NCBI GenBank assembly: GCA_045651985.1
Contig: JAZRTK010000046.1
Coordinates: 1-29,788 of the forward strand
DNA: 29,788 nt
Reading direction: 5' to 3'
From: SIG710 sp045651985
Lineage (GTDB): Bacteria; Bacillota; Clostridia; Oscillospirales; CAG-272
Of this stretch, positions 23,633 to 29,788 are shown piece after piece; positions within the stretch are counted from its first letter, which is position 1; the number at the start of each line of letters is the position of its first letter. A program made the position numbers and the translations under genes. A model generated the notes under the pieces. The model searched no databases and was not told the origin of the DNA. It was given only the letters and a program-made list of their open reading frames with translations.

Positions 23633-23661
23633 GCACATTCCCCTGTCCATAGTCATATTCT
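23633..23661 (+). promoter_or_regulatory. Possible sigma-E-type promoter of the amidase pair
   Basis: Plus strand GCACATT (23633-23639) and CATATTCT (23654-23661) are 14 nt apart. This matches the mother-cell sigma-E pattern (-35 KMATATT at 6 of 7, -10 CATACANT at 5 of 7 defined bases) better than sigma-A. It is 46 nt before the amidase ATG. The gene pair has cortex-lytic domains, so mother-cell control would make sense, but a match by eye to a degenerate consensus is weak evidence. Confidence 0.35.
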
Positions 23662-23706
23662 GTACCGAGGGCAAAAAAGCCCATCTGACGAAAGGAAGAT
23701 AGGAAA

Positions 23707-24726
23707 ATGGCAATAAAAATATACATCGATCAGGGTCACAACCCACAAAATCCAAACGCAGGTGCGGAGGGCAACGGCTACCGCGAGCAGAATCTTGTTT
23801 ACAATATCGGGGTGATACTTGCGCGTATACTTCAAAATTACGGGTACGAGACCAGACTGTCGCGTAAGGACCCAAACGTGATCTTGGGGACGTCAAACGC
23901 TTCGTCCCTTGCAATACGGGTAAACGAGGCAAACGCCTGGGGGGCGGACTATTTTATCAGCCTGCATACCAACGCCTCGGTAAACCCCATGGCAAGTGGT
24001 TCGGAGGCTTACGTTTACAGCCTCAATTCCTCGGCTTATCCTCTGGCGCAGTCCATACTGGAGCAGCTCAACCTGTCAACGGGTCTGCGTAACCGCGGTG
24101 TTCAGCCACGCCCGGGGCTTTATGTTTTGCGCAAAACACAAATGCCCGCAGTCCTTGTGGAACTTGGATTTATCACCAGCCCCGTGGATTCAACTCTCAT
24201 GGCAGACTCGCCCCAAAGATTCGCTCAAGGTGTAGCCGACGGCATCGTTGACTACATAAATCGGGTTGAGACCTCATCAGTCTCAGCATCGGAGGAGGTC
24301 GCGGTTTGGGAGCGGATAGAAGAAACGCCCGACACAGAGCCGAGCATTCCCGACGGCGATTCACCCGACAGCTACGAGCTTTTTATAAAAGAAAATCCAC
24401 GTCGCGGATATTTGAAGATACAGGCTTTTTCGGGCAGACAGTCCTACCCTATTGAGGGCGTACGGGTAGCCATAACGCGGGATTTTGACGACGGGCAAGT
24501 ACTCTTTTTTGAAGGAGTGACCGACCCCGACGGAATAATAGACGACATAGAGCTTCCCGCGCCTCCCAGAGAAAATTCACTCGTCTTCCTCACACCCGAC
24601 AAAACGGCAGAATACGACATGACCGCACTCTACGAGGGAGTTGCGCCTCAAAGGAGCAAGGTCCAGATATACGAGGGCATAAAAAGCATACAGCCCATTC
24701 TCATCGGCTCGGAGGCGGACAGATGA
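23707..24726 (+). CDS. N-acetylmuramoyl-L-alanine amidase fused to a SleC-type beta domain
   Basis: Zinc amidase of the Amidase_3 family (CwlD/LytC group) that cleaves the MurNAc-L-Ala bond. The product has 339 residues. The catalytic domain fills 1-186: zinc ligands H11 (DQGH), E27 (YREQNL) and H87 (SLHTN), and catalytic E152 (VELGF). An acidic linker (about 187-222) leads to a C-terminal beta-rich domain (about 228-330), which contains YPIEGVRVAITRDF and TDPDGIIDDIELPAPP and resembles the N-terminal domain of SleC-like cortex-lytic proteins. No signal peptide or membrane segment is seen. ATG start with AAAGGAAG upstream. It overlaps the next gene by 4 nt, and the two together hold the parts of one SleC-like protein. 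Confidence 0.88.
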   Translation: MAIKIYIDQGHNPQNPNAGAEGNGYREQNLVYNIGVILARILQNYGYETRLSRKDPNVILGTSNASSLAIRVNEANAWGADYFISLHTNASVNPMASGSEAYVYSLNSSAYPLAQSILEQLNLSTGLRNRGVQPRPGLYVLRKTQMPAVLVELGFITSPVDSTLMADSPQRFAQGVADGIVDYINRVETSSVSASEEVAVWERIEETPDTEPSIPDGDSPDSYELFIKENPRRGYLKIQAFSGRQSYPIEGVRVAITRDFDDGQVLFFEGVTDPDGIIDDIELPAPPRENSLVFLTPDKTAEYDMTALYEGVAPQRSKVQIYEGIKSIQPILIGSEADR

Positions 24727-26054
24727 CCATACCCGAGAATATAACGGTCCATTTGGGTCTGCCAAGTGACCGTTCGGCACCCAACGTAACCGTTCCGTTC
24801 ATTGATTATATAAAGAACGTAGCCTCGTCGGAAATTTACCCAACTTGGCCCGAAAGCGCCCTGCGCGCCAATATTTACGCGCAAATTTCTTACGCACTAA
24901 ACCGCGTTTATACCGAGTATTACCGTTCACGGGGCTACGATTTCGACATCACCTCCACGACGCAGTTCGACCAGACCTTCGTTTACGGCAGGGATATTTT
25001 CGGCAATGTCGGAGAGATCGTTGACGAAGTGTTCAACGATTACATCGTGAGAGAGGGTGCGGTCGAGCCTCTTTTTGCCGCCTACTGCAACGGCACGACC
25101 GTAATGTGCAACGGTCTTTCTCAATGGGGAAGCGTAGCACTTGCCGAGGAGGGACTCACCCCTTACGAGATCCTTCAATATTATTACGGCGACGACATCA
25201 ACATCGTTTTCAACGCACCGACCGCCAGAAATCTTCCCTCCTACCCTGGCAGACCTTTACGACGCGGGGATTCCTCACAAGATGTTTTAACTATTCAGCG
25301 CCAGCTTAACAGAATAGGTCGCAATTACCCCGCTATCGGGCGGATAAACGACCCCGACGGAATTTTCGGACAGGAAACCGAGGACGCGGTACGCACCTTC
25401 CAGCGGCTGTTTAATCTGACCGAGGACGGAGTTGTGGGAAAAGCCACCTGGTACAGGATAAAATCTATTTGGGCGGCAGTAAAACGGCTGGCAGAGGTGC
25501 AAAGCGAAGGAATCTCACAAGACGACGTGCGTCTGGTATACCCACGTCAGCTTGCCCTCGGAGACACGGGCGACGCGGTGCGCAATCTTCAATATTTCCT
25601 CTCCGTTATTGCCTTTTTTGACCCGCAGGTGCAAGACGTTGCGGTGGACGGCACATTCGGTCCCGCCACCGAGGCGGCAGTCCGCGCCATTCAGCGCCAG
25701 GCGGGCTTGACCGAGGACGGGATCGTGGGCAGAGCCACCTGGAACGCCATCACAGACACTTACACTCGAGCTTTAAACTCTATTCGCGGCGAATACGGCG
25801 AGCTTGCCGACGAGATATACCCCGGAAGAGTTCTCAGCGAAGGCAGCGAAGGCCGTGAGGTCCTCGTGCTTCAACGCTTTATAAACCAAGCCGCCGACCG
25901 TTATTCTTACATTCCAAGGGTAAGCGAGGACGGTGTTTTCGGTCCCGGAACCGAGGCGGCAGTACGTGCCGTTCAGAGTTCAAATAACATACCCGTCAGC
26001 GGTATCGTAGGCCCTCTCACGTGGGGACGCATTGTTAGTCTGGCAACTCAATAG
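24723..26054 (+). CDS. SleC/SpoIID-like lytic protein with three peptidoglycan-binding repeats
   Basis: Probable peptidoglycan-lytic enzyme, 443 residues. The N-terminal 165 residues match the catalytic part of SleC-type spore cortex-lytic enzymes, a SpoIID-like lytic fold: IPENITVHLG (3-11), IKNVASSEIYPTWPE (30-44) with candidate catalytic E37, YRSRGYDFDITSTT (67-80), and GLSQWGS (131-137). Three PG_binding_1 repeats follow at about 177-245, 275-342 and 373-436, each with a DGxFGxxTExAVRxxQ-like pattern and a G(I/V)VGxxTW ending. No signal peptide is seen. ATG start with GGAGG 7 nt upstream, inside the end of the amidase gene. SleC proteins usually carry the N-terminal beta domain in the same chain; here it is on the preceding amidase. 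Confidence 0.85.
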   Translation: MTIPENITVHLGLPSDRSAPNVTVPFIDYIKNVASSEIYPTWPESALRANIYAQISYALNRVYTEYYRSRGYDFDITSTTQFDQTFVYGRDIFGNVGEIVDEVFNDYIVREGAVEPLFAAYCNGTTVMCNGLSQWGSVALAEEGLTPYEILQYYYGDDINIVFNAPTARNLPSYPGRPLRRGDSSQDVLTIQRQLNRIGRNYPAIGRINDPDGIFGQETEDAVRTFQRLFNLTEDGVVGKATWYRIKSIWAAVKRLAEVQSEGISQDDVRLVYPRQLALGDTGDAVRNLQYFLSVIAFFDPQVQDVAVDGTFGPATEAAVRAIQRQAGLTEDGIVGRATWNAITDTYTRALNSIRGEYGELADEIYPGRVLSEGSEGREVLVLQRFINQAADRYSYIPRVSEDGVFGPGTEAAVRAVQSSNNIPVSGIVGPLTWGRIVSLATQ

Positions 26055-26060
26055 ATTTTC

Positions 26061-26090
26061 CCCCCGCAAGTTTTTAAACCTCTGCGGGGG
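26061..26090. other. GC-rich hairpin after the SleC-like gene
   Basis: CCCCCGCA (26061-26068) pairs with TGCGGGGG (26083-26090) around a 14 nt loop. On plus it is followed by TAAAAAA, so it lacks a T-run in that direction. It stands just before a stronger terminator. Confidence 0.4.
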
Positions 26091-26099
26091 TAAAAAAGC

Positions 26100-26141
26100 A
26101 AAAACAAAGCGCAGGATCAAATGATCCTGCGCTTTGTTTTT
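26100..26141. terminator. Strong bidirectional terminator
   Basis: A 19 bp perfect stem (26100-26118 with 26123-26141) around AAAT, with T-runs on both strands (GTTTTTT on plus, TTTTTGCTTTTTT on minus). It ends the plus-strand amidase/SleC-like unit and would also stop minus-strand transcription coming from the DUF1292 side. Confidence 0.85.
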
Positions 26142-26530
26142 TCGGTCTGCTTCAGCCCCCGATTCGCCAATCTCTTTTTCAGGGAAACGGCAAGAACCGA
26201 GGAACAAAGCACACGCAAGTAATGAAATATATCCTATTTTTAAAAAGTTCCTTACGTCATTTCAATTTTGCAAAATGAACTCAAGGGCTCTATGTTACCC
26301 CCACCGAGCCGTGTCGCCGAGAATAGGAGACCCTGCATGTGCAAGGCGGCGTCCTCTCCGAAGCTTTACTGCTTCCAACGTCCGAATATGCGCCGAGACA
26401 AGTCAATCGGTACAGCATATCGGGAGGCCTGCAATCCACTTCGGAAGCTTATCCGGACTCCTATAAAGATTTGTGGGTCCAATTTACCCGACAAATCACG
26501 GGAACGGCAGGGATTTTAATTAAAACGAGA
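26142..26530. other. 389 nt gene-free segment with RNA-like folding
   Basis: No plausible protein: the 83-codon plus reading frame 26268-26519 has no ribosome site and an R/S/P/C-rich composition. Several paired elements are visible: a closing helix 26323-26332 with 26455-26464 (9 pairs, one A-A mismatch) that encloses about 120 nt; inside it a hairpin 26382-26391 with 26415-26423 (9 pairs, one bulge) with a further 4 bp stem; and a small stem 26360-26364 with 26371-26375. A weak plus-strand promoter pattern TTGCAA-17-TATGTT lies at 26268-26296. A rod-like shape with an internal bubble recalls 6S RNA, but no conserved motif was identified and the strand is unknown. Confidence 0.3.
26468..26497 (-). 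terminator. Possible weak terminator after the DUF1292 gene
   Basis: Arms 26468-26478 and 26486-26497 form 11 pairs with one bulged G. On the minus strand it is followed by TTTATA only, so the T-tract is poor. It sits 33 nt past the DUF1292 stop. Confidence 0.35.
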
Positions 26531-26854
26531 TCAGTTGTCGTAGTCGACTTCGCCAAAAAATGCGTCGTCAAAGAAATCCGCTACTCGGTCGAACTCCTCG
26601 TCGTCCTCAATAGAGATGAGCATTTCCTCACCGTTCCCATCCAAAACGACCTCAAGAATGTCGTACTCAATGAGCTGATCCTTGCCCTTTGAGGGAGCAG
26701 CGTTCTCCTCCGCGGGTGTGATCGCTCTGTACTGCTTGCCTTCAAATTCGAAGGAAGCAAGAAGCTCAACCTCAAATTCGTTGCCCTCGTCGTCTGTCAG
26801 CGTGTAGGTATCGGGAATCTCCTCACCTATCTGCTTGATGTCCTTATCTGCCAT
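26531..26854 (-). CDS. DUF1292 domain protein
   Basis: A 107-residue, very acidic small protein of the DUF1292 (YrzB-like) family, widespread in Firmicutes and of unknown function. The family core is seen in TYTLTDDEGNEFEVELLASFEFEGKQYRAITPAEE (about 16-50) and YDILEVVLDGNGEEMLISIEDDEEFDRVADFFDD (about 64-97). No membrane segment or signal peptide is present. ATG start with AGGAG 7 nt upstream and its own strong promoter. In other Firmicutes members often sit near yrrK/ruvX and alaS; here it stands between hemW and a plus-strand lytic gene pair, so the context adds no hint of function. Confidence 0.85.
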   Translation of the reverse strand: MADKDIKQIGEEIPDTYTLTDDEGNEFEVELLASFEFEGKQYRAITPAEENAAPSKGKDQLIEYDILEVVLDGNGEEMLISIEDDEEFDRVADFFDDAFFGEVDYDN

Positions 26855-26892
26855 GGTTTATCTCCTGTCTTTCTTTAATATTTTACGCTTAT

Positions 26893-26921
26893 ATTGTATA
26901 ATATATTCTCGTCGGTGTCAA
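26893..26921 (-). promoter_or_regulatory. Promoter of the DUF1292 gene
   Basis: Minus strand TTGACA (26916-26921), 17 nt spacer, TACAAT (26893-26898), in the 83 nt gap after hemW. The leader is about 32 nt. Confidence 0.75.
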
Positions 26922-26937
26922 CCGTTTTTTTGAAATT

Positions 26938-28116
26938 TCAGGCAAATGCCGTGTCCGCATCAAAATCGAGAACGGTTGAAAGTATGTAGTTGCTGACGAA
27001 CATTCCCTTGGACGAAAAACGGTAATTTTCGCCCTCTCTGATAACGAAGCCGTCCTTTACGTACTCATCTAAATGCTTTCCGCAAAAGCCGTGAAAATCG
27101 GCACCAAACAACGCCTCAAAATCTGCCGCATTGACGCCCGCCTCAAGCCTCATGCGTAGCATAACGTACTCGGACATACGTTCTCTGAAGGAAAGCGTCT
27201 TACTGCCCTCAATGAGCTTCATGTTTGTCTCGGGGATCTCAATTCCGTCGATAAAATCGTAGATATTTTTAATGATAGAATATCTCTCGCCGCCGAAATA
27301 TGAGTGAGCCGCTGTACCGATTCCGATGTACTCGTCGGCGTTCCAGTATTTGTAATTGTGGCGGGAGTGAAGCCCTGCCTTTGCGAAATTGCTGATCTCA
27401 TATCGGTCGTAACCGCGTTTTTTCAGATAATCTACCGCCCACATATACATGTCGTATTCCGCGTCCTCGCCGGGCAGCTCAAGGCTGTCGCGCATTTCAA
27501 AGAAGGGTGTTCCCTCCTCTATCTTGAGACAGTACAGAGACAAGTGCTCCGGATTCATGTCGCATATGTAACCGAGAGTGCTCTGAAAGCTCTGCATGGA
27601 CTGTGCGGGAATTCCGTACATCAGATCAGCACTGATGTTGTCAAAGCCTGCCGCACGGGCGTCCTTGTACATATTGGCAAAATCCTCGACTGTGTGTATT
27701 CTTCCAAGCAGCTCCAGCTCGCTGATATTTGCGCTCTGAAAACCGATGCTCAGACGATTCACGCCCAGCTTTCTTAAGGATTTCAAATACTTTTTATCGG
27801 CTGTGGCGGGATTTGCCTCGGTGGTTATCTCCGCGTATTTATTCAGTTTAAAATTGCGCTCTACCGCTGACAAAAGCCTTTCAAATTCCTTGATAGGCAA
27901 AGTCGTAGGGGTTCCGCCGCCGATATAGACCGTGTCTATCTCATATCCTTTGCAGCTCTCCGAAATATCCTCCATTTGAAGCATGCAGGAGGAGATGTAA
28001 TGGTGAACAAGATCGGGGTCACAGCCCGTGCAGGAGTAGAAATCACAATACGCGCATTTTTTCAAACAAAAAGGAATGTGAATGTAAAGCCCCAAAGGCT
28101 TCTTTGTTTTCTTCAT
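26938..28116 (-). CDS. hemW: Radical SAM haem chaperone HemW
   Basis: Radical SAM protein related to HemN; HemW proteins bind haem and are thought to deliver it, and lack coproporphyrinogen oxidase activity where tested. The start is ATG 28116 (392 residues, MKKTKKPLGLYIHIPF), with a perfect AGGAGG 6 nt upstream. A longer in-frame reading to 28356 would run inside lepA and has no support. The cluster cysteines C17, C21 and C24 (PFCLKKCAYCDF) are followed by F, not the extra cysteine of true HemN. Further motifs are IGGGTPT, TTEANPAT, LSIGFQS and DLMYGIPAQ, then a C-terminal HemN_C domain. It lies 13 nt after lepA, an arrangement common in Firmicutes. Confidence 0.93.
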   Translation of the reverse strand: MKKTKKPLGLYIHIPFCLKKCAYCDFYSCTGCDPDLVHHYISSCMLQMEDISESCKGYEIDTVYIGGGTPTTLPIKEFERLLSAVERNFKLNKYAEITTEANPATADKKYLKSLRKLGVNRLSIGFQSANISELELLGRIHTVEDFANMYKDARAAGFDNISADLMYGIPAQSMQSFQSTLGYICDMNPEHLSLYCLKIEEGTPFFEMRDSLELPGEDAEYDMYMWAVDYLKKRGYDRYEISNFAKAGLHSRHNYKYWNADEYIGIGTAAHSYFGGERYSIIKNIYDFIDGIEIPETNMKLIEGSKTLSFRERMSEYVMLRMRLEAGVNAADFEALFGADFHGFCGKHLDEYVKDGFVIREGENYRFSSKGMFVSNYILSTVLDFDADTAFA

Positions 28117-28122
28117 GCTTTT

Positions 28123-28128
28123 CCTCCT
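28123..28128 (-). promoter_or_regulatory. Ribosome binding site deciding the hemW start
   Basis: AGGAGG on the minus strand, 6 nt before ATG 28116, supporting this start over the longer reading that overlaps lepA. Confidence 0.75.
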
Positions 28129-28129
28129 A

Positions 28130-29788
28130 TCAGTTTTCGTCATCCATTTTGAGCACAGCCATGAACGCCTCGGGAGATACCTGCACCGAGCCGAGCTGGC
28201 GCATCTTCTTCTTACCTTCCTTCTGCTTTTCAAGCAGCTTTTTCTTTCTTGTAATATCGCCGCCGTAGCACTTTGCCAAAACGTCCTTTCGCATAGCTTT
28301 GACAGTCTCACGCGCGATAATTCTTGAGCCGACCGCCGCTTGAATGGGAATTTCAAACAGCTGTCTGGGAATATTATCCTTTAACTTCTCCGCGATCTTT
28401 CTGGCTCTTGCGTAAGCCTTCTCCTCGTGAACGATAAAGGACAGAGCGTCCACCGTCTCGCCGTTGAGCATGAAGTCAAGCTTGACCAGCTTGCTTTCAT
28501 GGTAGTCGGAGAGCTCATAGTCAAGGGACGCATAGCCCTTTGAACGGCTCTTTAACGCGTCAAAAAAGTCGTAGATAATTTCATTCAAGGGCAGGTCGTA
28601 ATGAAGCTCGACGCGCTCGGTGTCGATGTACTTCATGTCGATAAACACGCCTCGTCTGTCCTGGCAAAGGTCCATAAGTCCCCCAACGTAGTCGGTGGGG
28701 GTGATGATATTGCCCTTGACCATAGGCTCGTAAGCGACCTCGATCTCGTCTGCAGAGGGGTAGTTTGAGGGGTTGTCTATACGAACGGTCTCGCCGTTTC
28801 TTTTCTTTATCTTGTAAATTACGCTGGGCGCGGTTGTAATGAGGTCAAGATTAAACTCGCGTTCAAGTCTCTCCTCGATGATCTCCATGTGCAAAAGTCC
28901 TAAGAACCCGCAGCGGAATCCAAAGCCAAGAGCAATAGAAGTCTCGGGCTCAAACCAGAGCGCCGCGTCGTTGAGCTGAAGCTTTTCAAGCGCCTCTCGC
29001 AGATCGTTGTAACGTGCGCCGTCGGCGGGATAGATACCCGAATAGACCATGGGAAGGGCTTGCTTGAAGCCCGGGCAAGGCTCGGATGTGGGATTGTCCA
29101 CGAGCGTTACCGTATCGCCCACGCGGGTGTCACCGATGAACTTGATGCTGGCTGTGATGTAACCGACCATGCCCGCGGAAAGCTCGTCGCACTTTGAAAG
29201 TCCCAAGGGCTCCATTGTACCAACGTCCACAACATCAAATTCGGCACCCGAGTTCATGAGCCTTATTCTCTGACCCGACTTTAAGCGACCGTCCATTACT
29301 CGCACGTAGACCACAACGCCAAGGTAGCTGTCGTAATATGAGTCGAAGATCAGTGCCTTAAGAGGTGCTTCCTCATCCCCGCCGGGTGCAGGAATGTCGG
29401 AAATTATCTTGTCAAGCACGTCGCCGATGTTAAGTCCCGTTTTCGCGGAGACTGCGGGACAGCCGTCGGCGGGAATGCCGATAACGTCCTCGATCTCTGC
29501 TCTTACCTTTTCCACATCGGCAGAGGGCAGGTCTATCTTGTTGATAACGGGCACGATCTCAAGGTCCGCGTCGACTGCAAGGTACGCGTTTGCCAGCGTC
29601 TGCGCCTCAATGCCCTGAGTGGAGTCCACCACGAGCAACGCACCGTCGCAGGCGTGGAGGGAACGGGACACCTCGTAGTTAAAGTCAACGTGACCGGGGG
29701 TGTCGATCAGGTTAAAGGTATAGGTCTGGCCGTCGTTTGCCTTGTACGAAAGGGTGACGGCGTGCGCCTTGATGGTGATACCGCGTTC
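28130..29788 (-). CDS. lepA: Translation elongation factor 4 (LepA), partial (N-terminus outside window)
   Basis: Ribosome-bound GTPase implicated in initiation or back-translocation under stress. The 552 residues seen lack about the first 45-50, including the P-loop. Translation continues in frame to the window edge, starting ERGITIKAHAV (switch I, G2), then DTPGHVDFNYEVSRSLHACDGALL (G3) and NKIDLPSAD (G4). The later EF-G-like domains and the EF4-specific C-terminal domain, ending in KKKMRQLGSVQVSPEAFMAVLKMDD, follow. It is not a BipA or EF-G, because the GHVDFNYEVSRSL and C-terminal motifs fit LepA. Its stop lies 13 nt before hemW, and the two are probably co-transcribed. The ATG inside the gene at 29671 is not the start. 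Confidence 0.95.
   Translation of the reverse strand, partial: ERGITIKAHAVTLSYKANDGQTYTFNLIDTPGHVDFNYEVSRSLHACDGALLVVDSTQGIEAQTLANAYLAVDADLEIVPVINKIDLPSADVEKVRAEIEDVIGIPADGCPAVSAKTGLNIGDVLDKIISDIPAPGGDEEAPLKALIFDSYYDSYLGVVVYVRVMDGRLKSGQRIRLMNSGAEFDVVDVGTMEPLGLSKCDELSAGMVGYITASIKFIGDTRVGDTVTLVDNPTSEPCPGFKQALPMVYSGIYPADGARYNDLREALEKLQLNDAALWFEPETSIALGFGFRCGFLGLLHMEIIEERLEREFNLDLITTAPSVIYKIKKRNGETVRIDNPSNYPSADEIEVAYEPMVKGNIITPTDYVGGLMDLCQDRRGVFIDMKYIDTERVELHYDLPLNEIIYDFFDALKSRSKGYASLDYELSDYHESKLVKLDFMLNGETVDALSFIVHEEKAYARARKIAEKLKDNIPRQLFEIPIQAAVGSRIIARETVKAMRKDVLAKCYGGDITRKKKLLEKQKEGKKKMRQLGSVQVSPEAFMAVLKMDDEN

Noticed and set aside
26268..26519. 83-codon plus reading frame in the gene-free segment
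   Set aside because: No ribosome site, composition unlike a folded protein, and the region shows RNA-like pairing instead.
28117..28356. Longer hemW reading with 80 more residues
   Set aside because: The extra part lies inside lepA in another frame and the perfect AGGAGG supports the start at 28116.
1..29788. Mobile elements, CRISPR arrays, phage genes or defence systems
   Set aside because: No transposase, integrase, regular repeat-spacer pattern, or phage structural gene was seen on either strand; base composition and gene style look uniform.

Overview
This is a chromosomal window of about 50% GC that looks like an anaerobic, spore-lineage member of the Clostridia (Firmicutes), probably an uncultured Oscillospirales/Ruminococcaceae-type organism. 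Support comes from the gene content: a Clostridia-style division and cell wall (dcw) cluster with a PASTA-containing penicillin-binding protein, DUF1292 and DUF554 proteins, lepA next to hemW, an LtaS-like sulfatase, strong AGGAGG ribosome sites, TTGACA/TATAAT promoters, and SleC-type spore cortex-lytic domains. Species is not decided. No rRNA, tRNA, CRISPR array, insertion sequence or prophage was recognised.

Layout. 1-3774 (minus strand): a partial aspartate-semialdehyde dehydrogenase gene with its own promoter, rsmI, and ligA with its own promoter. 3870-4370 (plus): a flavodoxin-like gene, divergent from ligA and convergent with the next unit; a compact hairpin lies between the two stop codons. 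4401-8084 (minus): a DUF554 membrane protein, manA, and an LtaS-like sulfatase. 8182-21785 (minus): the dcw cluster, in transcription order mraZ, rsmH, ftsL-like, ftsI/spoVD-like PBP, murE, murF, mraY, ftsW, murG, ftsQ, ftsZ. A good promoter precedes mraZ and a second one precedes ftsZ. The cluster has no murD, murC, murB or ftsA.

22102-23550 (minus): nicotinate phosphoribosyltransferase with a consensus promoter. 23707-26054 (plus): two overlapping genes. The first is an N-acetylmuramoyl-L-alanine amidase fused to a beta domain; the second is a SpoIID/SleC-like lytic domain with three peptidoglycan-binding repeats. Together they carry the domains of a SleC-type cortex-lytic enzyme plus an amidase, and a sigma-E-like promoter may precede them. 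26055-26530: no convincing gene; a strong terminator and a structured segment that could be a small RNA. 26531-29788 (minus): a DUF1292 protein with its own promoter, hemW, and lepA running off the window.

How it fits together: most of the window makes or remodels the cell envelope. The mur/mra genes make lipid II, ftsW and the PBP polymerise and crosslink it at the FtsZ ring, the LtaS-like protein probably builds an anionic polymer, manA supplies or recycles mannose phosphate, and the plus-strand pair degrades peptidoglycan. The best candidates for something little described are the split amidase/SleC pair, the unassigned structured segment near 26320-26500, and the long perfect hairpin between murE and murF.
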